A stretch of DNA of 64,000 nucleotides from Rhizobium rosettiformans (GTDB lineage Bacteria > Pseudomonadota > Alphaproteobacteria > Rhizobiales > Rhizobiaceae), in contig NZ_CP032405.1 in assembly GCF_016806065.1 (NCBI RefSeq), positions 4,324,605 to 4,388,604 of the forward strand, given 5' to 3'. Shown piece by piece: positions 1 to 8,067 of the stretch. Every line of letters starts with the position of its first letter. Within the stretch, counting starts at the first letter, position 1. The position numbers and the translations under genes are program-made. The notes beneath the pieces were generated by a model. That model was not told where the DNA came from and searched no databases. It saw only the letters and a program-made list of their open reading frames with translations.

Positions 1-2
1 GC

Positions 3-230
3 ACCGGCAACGGCACCACCGTCAAGGAACTGATCACGGCCATCGAGACGGTGTCCGGCCGTCCGATGCCGATCAAGCGCACCGAGCGCCGCCCGGGCGA
101 TCCACCCGGCCTCGTCGCGAGCAACGCCCTTGCCCGCGAAGTTCTCGGCTGGGATCCCAAGCACGGTATCGACGACATCATCCGCTCTGCCTGGAAGTGG
201 CATTCGACCTTCAACGGCCATTCCGATTGA
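3..230 (+). CDS. galE: UDP-glucose 4-epimerase, C-terminal fragment (cut by window edge)
   Basis: The first 230 bases read in one frame (from base 3) to a TGA at 228-230 and give about 75 residues. They contain the segment RRPGDPPGLVA and end in an R-S-A-W-K-W-H tail, which is the usual C-terminus of short-chain GalE epimerases; these interconvert UDP-glucose and UDP-galactose with bound NAD in the cytoplasm. The N-terminal Rossmann fold lies outside the window, so the family call rests on the tail alone. The gene was read left to right into the window; its upstream neighbours are unknown. Confidence 0.8.
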   Translation, partial: TGNGTTVKELITAIETVSGRPMPIKRTERRPGDPPGLVASNALAREVLGWDPKHGIDDIIRSAWKWHSTFNGHSD

Positions 231-357
231 GGACGACTACCCGGCGGTCGGACTTTCCCTAAAAAGGCGCGTGAACGGCCTGTACCGCTCGCTGCGGCCC
301 CTTGACGCGCCGCGATCCTTCCGCTTTTCGTCGTGCAGATTTTGCGGAGCCCGAACC

Positions 358-1158
358 ATGCGCGACAGACTGAAGACAATCCTCTCCTCCAACGCATGGG
401 AGCGGTTGATCATCGCGGTCATCCTGATCAATTCGGTCACGCTGGGCCTTGAGACGTCGCCTGCGGTGATGCAGGTCATGGGGCCGCTGCTGGTGACGCT
501 GGACCGGCTCATCCTGGCGATTTTCGTCATCGAGATCGCAGCCCGGCTCTACACCTTCCGGCTCGCCTTCTTCCGCGACCCATGGAGCATTTTCGATTTC
601 TCGATCGTCGCCATCGCGCTGATCCCCGCGACCGGCCCCTTCCAGGTCCTGCGCGCGCTGCGCGTCCTGCGTATCCTGCGCCTGATCTCCATCGTGCCCT
701 CGCTGCGACGGGTCATCGGCGGCCTCATTGCCGCCCTTCCCGGCATGGGCTCGATCATCGTGCTCCTGTTCATGCTGTTCTATGTCGCGGCCGTCATGGC
801 GACCAAGCTCTACGGCGCGACCTTCCCGGACTGGTTCGGCAATCTCGGCGCCTCGACCTATTCGCTCTTCCAGATCATGACACTCGAAAGCTGGTCCATG
901 GGCATCGTCCGGCCGGTGATGGAGGTCCATCCCTATGCCTGGCTGTTCTTCGTACCCTTCATCCTGCTCAGCACCTATTCGGTTCTGAACCTCTTCATCG
1001 GTGTCATCGTCTCTGCCATGCAGGAACAGAGCATGGCCGACACCGACGCGGACCTGAAGACCTTGCATGTCGACAATGCCGAACTGCTGCGAGAAATGCA
1101 GGCGCTGCGATCCGAGATCGCCGCGCTTCGGGCCGAGAGAACAGCGGCTGGCGCCTAA
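358..1158 (+). CDS. Bacterial voltage-gated sodium channel (NaChBac/NavAb family)
   Basis: A 266-residue inner-membrane ion channel subunit, expected to work as a homotetramer. S1-S4 fill roughly residues 14-120. S4 carries arginines at every third position (RALRVLRILRLI, about 100-111), the voltage sensor. The pore loop holds TLESWSM at 175-181, the filter seen in Na+-selective NavAb-type channels. S6 follows, then a C-terminal coiled coil rich in E, L and R. The ATG at 358 is preferred over an in-frame earlier start because the upstream extension would overlap galE and is not membrane-like. The filter supports Na+ rather than Ca2+ selectivity. It stands alone between galE and a convergent ABC-F gene, so context adds nothing about its role. 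Confidence 0.9.
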   Translation: MRDRLKTILSSNAWERLIIAVILINSVTLGLETSPAVMQVMGPLLVTLDRLILAIFVIEIAARLYTFRLAFFRDPWSIFDFSIVAIALIPATGPFQVLRALRVLRILRLISIVPSLRRVIGGLIAALPGMGSIIVLLFMLFYVAAVMATKLYGATFPDWFGNLGASTYSLFQIMTLESWSMGIVRPVMEVHPYAWLFFVPFILLSTYSVLNLFIGVIVSAMQEQSMADTDADLKTLHVDNAELLREMQALRSEIAALRAERTAAGA

Positions 1159-1185
1159 TTCAAAGTCGTCACTGATTGCCGGGCT

Positions 1186-2808
<1,623 letters not shown>

Positions 2809-2978
2809 GGACAAGGGCGCCTGCTGGAAATCGGCGCCCTTATGGCATGTCGAGGGCCCACTGTCCCCTGCTTTTGTTGCAAGGCGGCATCGCGGCTGCG
2901 CCGGATTGCCACGGGAACATCACACCGGTTGCAAGAGCGGGGCGAAAGCGCGAAAAGAGCTCACGCAAGGACGACAGC

Positions 2979-3368
2979 ATGAGTGACGAGACGATAACCC
3001 TCTACGAAGCGATCGGCGGCGATGCGACCGTCAAGGCGCTGACGCGGCGCTTCTACGAGCTGATGGATACGCTGCCCGAGGCCGCCCATTGCCGGGCGGT
3101 GCATCCACCGGATCTCTCCGGTAGCGAAGAGAAGTTCTACGAGTACCTCACCGGCTATCTCGGTGGTCCACCCGTCTACATGCAGAAGCGCGGCCATCCG
3201 ATGCTAAGGCGGCGCCATTTCGTGGCAGAAATCGGCCCGCTGGAACGGGACGAATGGCTCTTGTGCTTTCGCCGCGCGCTGGATGAAACCGTCGAGCATC
3301 CGAAGCTGCGGGAACTCATCTGGCCGCCGATCGAGAAGCTGGCCTTTCACATGCAGAACAAGGAATGA
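2979..3368 (+). CDS. Group II truncated hemoglobin
   Basis: A 129-residue heme protein of the 2-on-2 globin family. It opens with LYEAIGG and contains YEYLTGYLGGPPVYMQKRGHPMLRRRHF (residues about 52-79), in which the GHP-M-LR-RH stretch carries the proximal histidine region and group II signature; a conserved Trp follows. Proteins of this group bind O2 or NO in the cytoplasm and are linked to oxygen delivery or NO detoxification. The ATG at 2979 is chosen because the family starts just before the first glycine motif; an upstream in-frame start would add about 44 low-complexity basic residues. The stop overlaps the next gene by an ATGA, so the two are probably co-transcribed. Confidence 0.88.
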   Translation: MSDETITLYEAIGGDATVKALTRRFYELMDTLPEAAHCRAVHPPDLSGSEEKFYEYLTGYLGGPPVYMQKRGHPMLRRRHFVAEIGPLERDEWLLCFRRALDETVEHPKLRELIWPPIEKLAFHMQNKE

Positions 3369-3739
3369 GGGACATGGCGAGCGTACGAAGTTACCGCTGG
3401 GCGACCGTCGCGGCCGGACTGATCGGGGCTGCCGGTGTCGGACTGGCCGCAGCCGCCAGTCACGCGGGCGGCGAAGCGCTTCTGCGCCCGGCCTCGACGA
3501 TATGTCTCGCCCATGCCCCGGCACTCGTTGCACTCTCCATCGCCGGAGATCGGGTCAGACTGGCAGCACTGGCGGCTGTCGGCATGACGCTCGGCACACT
3601 GCTGTTTTCAGGCGATCTGGTAGCCCGGCACTTCATCGGAAGCGGGCTCTTTCCGATGGCGGCCCCCACAGGCGGGGTGACGCTCATCGTATCGTGGCTG
3701 CTGCTCTGCGCAGGAGCTTTGGTTCCGGGGCGTAACTGA
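3365..3739 (+). CDS. DUF423 family small membrane protein
   Basis: A 124-residue inner-membrane protein with four predicted helices. It shows DUF423 (YgdD-like) landmarks: a glycine/alanine-rich first helix ending in AAASHAGG, the middle segment LLFSGDLVARH, and a final AAPTGGVTLIVSWLLL. Family members have no proven function. The ATG at 3365 overlaps the globin stop by four bases, which suggests translational coupling; a second ATG at 3374 is possible. Confidence 0.8.
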   Translation: MRDMASVRSYRWATVAAGLIGAAGVGLAAAASHAGGEALLRPASTICLAHAPALVALSIAGDRVRLAALAAVGMTLGTLLFSGDLVARHFIGSGLFPMAAPTGGVTLIVSWLLLCAGALVPGRN

Positions 3740-3808
3740 CGCCGATCAACCTCCACTGGAGGACGAGGCTTCGGCATCAACGCCCCGAAATCATTGTGAT
3801 GGTATGGC

Positions 3809-4204
3809 TCAGTGGGCCATGGTAGCCGAAATGGTACCACCGAACATCAGCAGATTGCCGTGGGGATCGCGGATGTGGAAACGCACGGTTCCGCCGCACT
3901 CTCCCGAATTGTCCGACGGACGGATCGCCTCGATGCCGCGATCGCAGAAGTCCCGGTAGATCTCCGTCGGCGCTTCGGCCCTGAAGAACACAGAGCTGTT
4001 CTGGCACTGGAGTGGATCGTCGCTCAGCCAGAAATGCAGTTCCATTCCGCCGCGGCGGACGACGAGGTAATCAAGCCCATCGAAGCCGACATCCTCGAAA
4101 CCGAGCGTATCGACGTAGAAATTGCGTGTTTCCGAAAGATTAAGGGATGGGAGGATGGGCACGGCGTTGAGGATCGTCTTCGCAACAGGTTGCTGGGCGT
4201 TCAT
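3809..4204 (-). CDS. VOC-superfamily protein (bleomycin resistance/glyoxalase-like)
   Basis: A 131-residue cytoplasmic protein with one vicinal-oxygen-chelate fold: a VPILPSLNLSETRNFYVDTLGF opening (residues about 15-36), ELHFW in the first module, and the closing RDPHGNLLMF in the second. Such proteins either sequester drugs such as bleomycin or act as metal-dependent lyases and dioxygenases; the sequence does not say which. The ATG at 4204 is chosen because GAGGAA lies eight bases upstream. It is transcribed away from the DUF2325 pair and converges on the DUF423 gene. Confidence 0.82.
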   Translation of the reverse strand: MNAQQPVAKTILNAVPILPSLNLSETRNFYVDTLGFEDVGFDGLDYLVVRRGGMELHFWLSDDPLQCQNSSVFFRAEAPTEIYRDFCDRGIEAIRPSDNSGECGGTVRFHIRDPHGNLLMFGGTISATMAH

Positions 4205-4250
4205 GCGGAAAGTTCCTCTGCTTCCCGCATGAGATTGGCTGACGAAACGG

Positions 4251-4517
4251 CTACGACCTTGCGTTGGCGTTTCGCTGCCATCTTGGCGCGGGAAAATCGA
4301 TAACAAGGGCGGGGGCCCGGTTCAATTCTGCGTACATGGTAGCAGGTTTGCGTTCATGCAAGCCCGACAAAGTGACGATTTCGCAATTCGTCACTTCACT
4401 TTCCCGAGAGCGTTGCAACATTGCATCGGCGAGCTCCGGTAAGAGCCCCTCGCCGCGCTGACGTGCAAGCTCGTGGAACGAGTTCATGCCACCCTTGTCT
4501 GACCCGTCCCTGCTCAT
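4251..4517 (-). CDS. Small protein of unknown function, coupled to DUF2325 gene
   Basis: An 88-residue, mainly hydrophilic protein that I do not recognise. It has an N-terminal helical part with ELARQRGEGLLPELADAMLQRSRE and a basic C-terminus ending in RWQRNANARS; no membrane segment or signal peptide is seen. Its ATG (4517-4515) overlaps the TGA of the DUF2325 gene in an ATGA arrangement, the strongest reason to treat it as translated. The end overlaps none of the neighbouring genes. No function is offered. Confidence 0.5.
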   Translation of the reverse strand: MSRDGSDKGGMNSFHELARQRGEGLLPELADAMLQRSRESEVTNCEIVTLSGLHERKPATMYAELNRAPALVIDFPAPRWQRNANARS

Positions 4518-4909
4518 GCTTCGGCATTCCTTTCATTCAGCGTCTGCAACGCGCGCTCGAGACTGGATTTCGAGCCGTTTCGCAGCGGAATGAAAGTCTT
4601 TCCGAACTTCTTGCAACCGCTCTTCACGCGCAGACAAGCATCGTGACTGATACAGTCGATAGGGCAGAAGACGCAGTCGACGGAGGGTAGCACCGTGTCG
4701 ATACGCGAAACCGCTTCACGTAAACCCCCATCATGGTGAATTAGTTCCGCACCAAAATTGCTGGCGATCTGACGAAGATGGGCGACCTGGCAATCACGGC
4801 CGCCGACATACAGAAAGCTGCGAACTTCCGCTTGCGTTTTCGCGGTGGAGGCCGTCGCGGAAGCCTCCGCACCCGACTTTTTCGTAGCCTGCTTCTTCTT
4901 CTTCGCCAT
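4514..4909 (-). CDS. DUF2325 domain-containing protein
   Basis: A 131-residue protein. A lysine- and alanine-rich N-terminus (about 30 residues, starting MAKKKKQATKKS) leads into a DUF2325 domain: FLYVGGRDCQVAHLRQI, the HHDGG motif, VDCVFCPIDCISHDAC with three conserved cysteines, and KTFIPLRNGSKSSLE. The Cys/His pattern suggests metal or redox binding, which is inference. It is divergent from preT across a 289-base gap that carries an FNR/FixK-like box at 5068-5081, about 160 bases from this start, so anaerobic or microaerobic control is plausible. The small unknown gene downstream is coupled to it. Confidence 0.85.
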   Translation of the reverse strand: MAKKKKQATKKSGAEASATASTAKTQAEVRSFLYVGGRDCQVAHLRQIASNFGAELIHHDGGLREAVSRIDTVLPSVDCVFCPIDCISHDACLRVKSGCKKFGKTFIPLRNGSKSSLERALQTLNERNAEA

Positions 4910-5067
4910 GACGTCCTGTCTCCTCGAATCCGATCAGAGGCAGCGGTTGCGAGCCTCATGACGACAGGCATACAAAACATGACAAAAAGAGTAAAGTATA
5001 TAGTTGAGGTTTACAGTCATGTTTTCTCCGAGAGAGATGCGACCCAATTCGGGCATGGCGCCTAGGA

Positions 5068-5081
5068 TTGACACGGATCAA
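5068..5081. promoter_or_regulatory. FNR/FixK-like binding site
   Basis: TTGACACGGATCAA fits the FNR/FixK/DNR consensus TTGAY-N4-RTCAA on both half-sites. It lies in the divergent region between the DUF2325 gene (start 4909) and preT (start 5199), so either could be the target. The window itself encodes a Crp/Fnr regulator at 27001. The match is by inspection, with no measured promoter. Confidence 0.6.
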
Positions 5082-5198
5082 CTTCCTTTGATTTCCAGGG
5101 GTTCCGCGGCGCTCATTGCAATTTTTTACCGTTTGATAAAACTTTGTTCCTGAGTTACCTTTCTCTGCATCGCTTCGAATATAAAAGAGGGAACTGCG

Positions 5199-6560
5199 AT
5201 GCGAAGACTGGAACCGGGCCTCAAGGCCGGGCGGCTTGACGCTGCCGATTATGCAAAGAATTTCTCTGACCTGCATCCCCGCCTCGGCGGCCATGAGGCA
5301 CTCGTCGCCTCCGACAGATGCTACTTCTGTCACGACGCGCCGTGTATGACGGCCTGTCCCACCGCCATCGATATCCCGATGTTCATCCGGCAGATATCGA
5401 CTGGCAATCCGCTCGGCGCCGCCAAGACCATTTTCGACCAGAACATCCTCGGCGGCATGTGCGCCCGCGTCTGTCCCACCGAAACGCTCTGCGAGGAAGC
5501 CTGTGTGCGCAACACGGCCGAAGAGCGCCCTGTCGAAATCGGCCGCCTGCAACGTTACGCCACCGACATCGCGATCGAAGAAGGCCGCCAGTTCTACCAT
5601 CCGGCAGCGTCCTCCGGCCACACGGTGGGCATCGTCGGCGCCGGCCCCGCCGGCCTCGCCGCTGCTCATCGCCTCGCCATGCACGGCCACCAGGTCACCA
5701 TCTACGAAGCGAAGGAAAAGGCCGGCGGTCTGAACGAATATGGCATCGCGGCCTACAAGACCCCCAACGATTTTGCCCAGAAGGAAGTCGACTACATCCT
5801 GTCGCTCGGCAATATCGACGTGCTGGATGGCCAGATGATGGGCCGTGACTTCACACTCGGCGACCTCCAGGCGAAACACGACGCCGTCTTCCTCGGTGCG
5901 GGTCTCGGCAACGTCAACGGGCTGAACATCCCAGGTGCCAAGATCAATGGCGTGCTCGATGCCGTCGAATTCATCGCCCATCTGCGCCAGGCGGATGACA
6001 AGGCAGACGTGCCCGTCGGCCGCGACGTGGTCGTTATCGGCGGCGGGATGACCGCGATCGACGCTGCCGTCCAGGCGAAGCTGCTCGGAGCCGAGAACGT
6101 CACCATCTGCTACCGCCGCGGCAAGGAGCACATGAACGCCTCGGAATTCGAGCAGGATCTGGCGACCTCCAAGGGCGTTCACATCCGCCATTGGCTGCAG
6201 CCGAAGGAAGTCGCCCATCACGGCGGTCACTGTTCGGCGATCACCTTCGAATACACCCATCTCGAAAACGGCATGATGAAGGGCACCGGCCACACGACCG
6301 AGATCAAGGCCGACCAGATCCTCGTCGCAATCGGCCAGAAACTCGACGGCCAGGGTCTGGACGGACTGAAGCTCGAAGGCGGCAAGATCGCCATCGACGC
6401 TGAAGGTCGGACATCGATCCCGGGAGTCTGGGCCGGCGGCGACTGTGCCTTTGGTGGCCAGGACCTGACGGTCTCCGCCGTCGCCATGGGTCGCGATGCG
6501 GCCGAAAGCATCAACCGCTCTCTCGCCGTTTTGACGGCGGGCGTGACAGCCGTCGCATGA
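5199..6560 (+). CDS. preT: Dihydropyrimidine dehydrogenase, NAD(P)H-oxidoreductase subunit
   Basis: A 453-residue cytoplasmic flavoprotein related to the glutamate synthase small subunit. The N-terminus has a double cysteine cluster (CYFCHDAPCMTACPTAIDIP, then GGMCARVCPTETLCEEAC, residues about 46-110) for Fe-S binding. It is followed by an FAD-binding GAGPAGLAAA (about 149-158) and an NAD(P)H-binding GGGMTAIDAA (about 285). The C-terminus has GGDCAFGG. It feeds electrons to PreA for reduction of uracil or thymine to the dihydro form. preA starts 28 bases downstream. The upstream gap has the FNR-like box at 5068. Confidence 0.93.
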   Translation: MRRLEPGLKAGRLDAADYAKNFSDLHPRLGGHEALVASDRCYFCHDAPCMTACPTAIDIPMFIRQISTGNPLGAAKTIFDQNILGGMCARVCPTETLCEEACVRNTAEERPVEIGRLQRYATDIAIEEGRQFYHPAASSGHTVGIVGAGPAGLAAAHRLAMHGHQVTIYEAKEKAGGLNEYGIAAYKTPNDFAQKEVDYILSLGNIDVLDGQMMGRDFTLGDLQAKHDAVFLGAGLGNVNGLNIPGAKINGVLDAVEFIAHLRQADDKADVPVGRDVVVIGGGMTAIDAAVQAKLLGAENVTICYRRGKEHMNASEFEQDLATSKGVHIRHWLQPKEVAHHGGHCSAITFEYTHLENGMMKGTGHTTEIKADQILVAIGQKLDGQGLDGLKLEGGKIAIDAEGRTSIPGVWAGGDCAFGGQDLTVSAVAMGRDAAESINRSLAVLTAGVTAVA

Positions 6561-6587
6561 CGCATCGCTCTTGAGAGGATTTGAACA

Positions 6588-7901
6588 ATGGCTGATCTGA
6601 GAAACAACTTCGTCGGCATCAAGTCGCCCAACCCCTTCTGGCTGGCCTCGGCACCGCCGACCGACAAGGCCTACAATGTCGAGCGCGCCTTCAAGGCGGG
6701 CTGGGGCGGCGTTGTCTGGAAGACGCTGGGCTCGGAGGGACCACCGGTCGTCAACGTCAACGGCCCGCGCTACGGCGCGATTTGGGGCGCCGACCGCCGT
6801 CTTCTGGGCTTGAACAATATCGAGCTGATCACCGACCGTCCCCTGCAGATCAATCTGCAGGAAATGAAGCAGGTCAAGATGAACTGGCCGGATCGGGCGC
6901 TCGTCGCCTCGATCATGGTGCCTTGTGTCGAGGAAGAGTGGAAGGCGATCCTGCCGCTCGTGGAAGAGACCGGCGCCGATGGCATCGAGCTCAACTTCGG
7001 CTGTCCGCACGGCATGTCCGAACGCGGCATGGGGGCTGCGGTTGGCCAGGTGCCGGAATACATCGAAATGGTCGTGCGCTGGTGCAAGCAATACACCCGC
7101 ATGCCCGTCATCACCAAGCTGACGCCCAACATCGCCGATATCCGCAAGCCGGCCCGCGCTGCCAAGGCCGGCGGTACGGACGCCGTGTCGCTGATCAACA
7201 CTATCAATTCCATCGTCTCGGTCGATCTCGACAACTTTGCCCCCAACCCGACGGTTGGCGGCAAGGGCACGCATGGCGGCTATTGCGGCCCGGCAGTCAA
7301 GCCGATTGCGCTCAACATGGTCGCCGAGATCGCCCGCGATCCGGAAACCTACGGGCTTCCCATCTCCGGCATCGGCGGCGTTACCACCTGGCGCGATGCA
7401 GCCGAATTCCTCGTGCTGGGTGCTGGCAATGTCCAGGTCTGCACGGCGGCCATGACCTATGGCTTCAAGATCGTCCAGGAAATGATCTCGGGCCTCAATG
7501 ACTGGATGGACGCCAAAGGCCATCGCAATCTTGACGACATCTGCGGTCGCGCCGTGCCGAATGTTACCGACTGGCAGTATCTCAACCTCAACTATGTCGC
7601 CAAGGCCCATATCGACCAGGATGCCTGCATCAAATGCGGCCGTTGCCACATCGCCTGCGAGGATACCTCGCACCAGGCGATCACCAGCATGGTCGATGGC
7701 ATCAGGCATTTCGAGGTGATGGAAGACGAGTGCGTCGGCTGCAATCTCTGCGTCAATGTCTGTCCGGTCGAGAACTGTATCACCATGGTCGAACTGCCAA
7801 CCGGCACGCTCGACCAGCGCACCGGCAAACCGGTCGATCCGAACTATGCGAACTGGACGACTCATCCGAACAACCCGATGGCCGTGCAGGCTGCGGAATA
7901 G
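6588..7901 (+). CDS. preA: Dihydropyrimidine dehydrogenase, catalytic subunit
   Basis: A 437-residue FMN enzyme of the dihydroorotate dehydrogenase-like TIM-barrel family with a C-terminal two-cluster ferredoxin. The barrel shows NLQEMKQ, ELNFGCPHGMSERGMG (the loop with the catalytic cysteine, about 138-153) and ISGIGGVTTW. The Fe-S motifs are CIKCGRCHIACEDT (about 347) and CVGCNLCVNVCPVENC (about 384). It reduces uracil or thymine, the first step of the reductive pathway completed by the dihydropyrimidinase at 15321 and the amidohydrolase at 13440. It forms an operon with preT. Confidence 0.95.
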   Translation: MADLRNNFVGIKSPNPFWLASAPPTDKAYNVERAFKAGWGGVVWKTLGSEGPPVVNVNGPRYGAIWGADRRLLGLNNIELITDRPLQINLQEMKQVKMNWPDRALVASIMVPCVEEEWKAILPLVEETGADGIELNFGCPHGMSERGMGAAVGQVPEYIEMVVRWCKQYTRMPVITKLTPNIADIRKPARAAKAGGTDAVSLINTINSIVSVDLDNFAPNPTVGGKGTHGGYCGPAVKPIALNMVAEIARDPETYGLPISGIGGVTTWRDAAEFLVLGAGNVQVCTAAMTYGFKIVQEMISGLNDWMDAKGHRNLDDICGRAVPNVTDWQYLNLNYVAKAHIDQDACIKCGRCHIACEDTSHQAITSMVDGIRHFEVMEDECVGCNLCVNVCPVENCITMVELPTGTLDQRTGKPVDPNYANWTTHPNNPMAVQAAE

Positions 7902-7916
7902 TCTCGATGAAGCAAA

Positions 7917-7940
7917 TCCGGCCCGCTTGCGGGCCGGATA
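7917..7940 (+). terminator. GC-rich hairpin downstream of preA
   Basis: ATCCGGCCCG at 7917-7926 pairs perfectly with CGGGCCGGAT at 7931-7940 around a CTTG loop, 16 bases after the preA stop. The following bases (ACCCCTTAAC) lack a clear T-run, so this may be a weak terminator or an mRNA-stabilising hairpin. Confidence 0.5.
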
Positions 7941-8067
7941 CCCCTTAACAGAAGAAAAACTCGAACTTTCGCCCAGCCCTTCAGAAATTGTTCAGCGCTA
8001 TACTCCACCATCCCGCCATCGGCACTGACCGCAATTGCGTCAGGCCGGGCCAGCGGGCAAGGAGACC

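Noticed and set aside
130..357. N-terminal extension of the sodium channel gene
   Set aside because: It would overlap galE and adds a basic, non-membrane stretch; the ATG at 358 gives the normal S1 start.
4956..7865. A 969-codon open frame antisense to preT-preA
   Set aside because: It mirrors the codon pattern of two well-supported genes, is rich in Asp, His, Arg and Gly as expected of an antisense shadow in high-GC DNA, and shows no domain.
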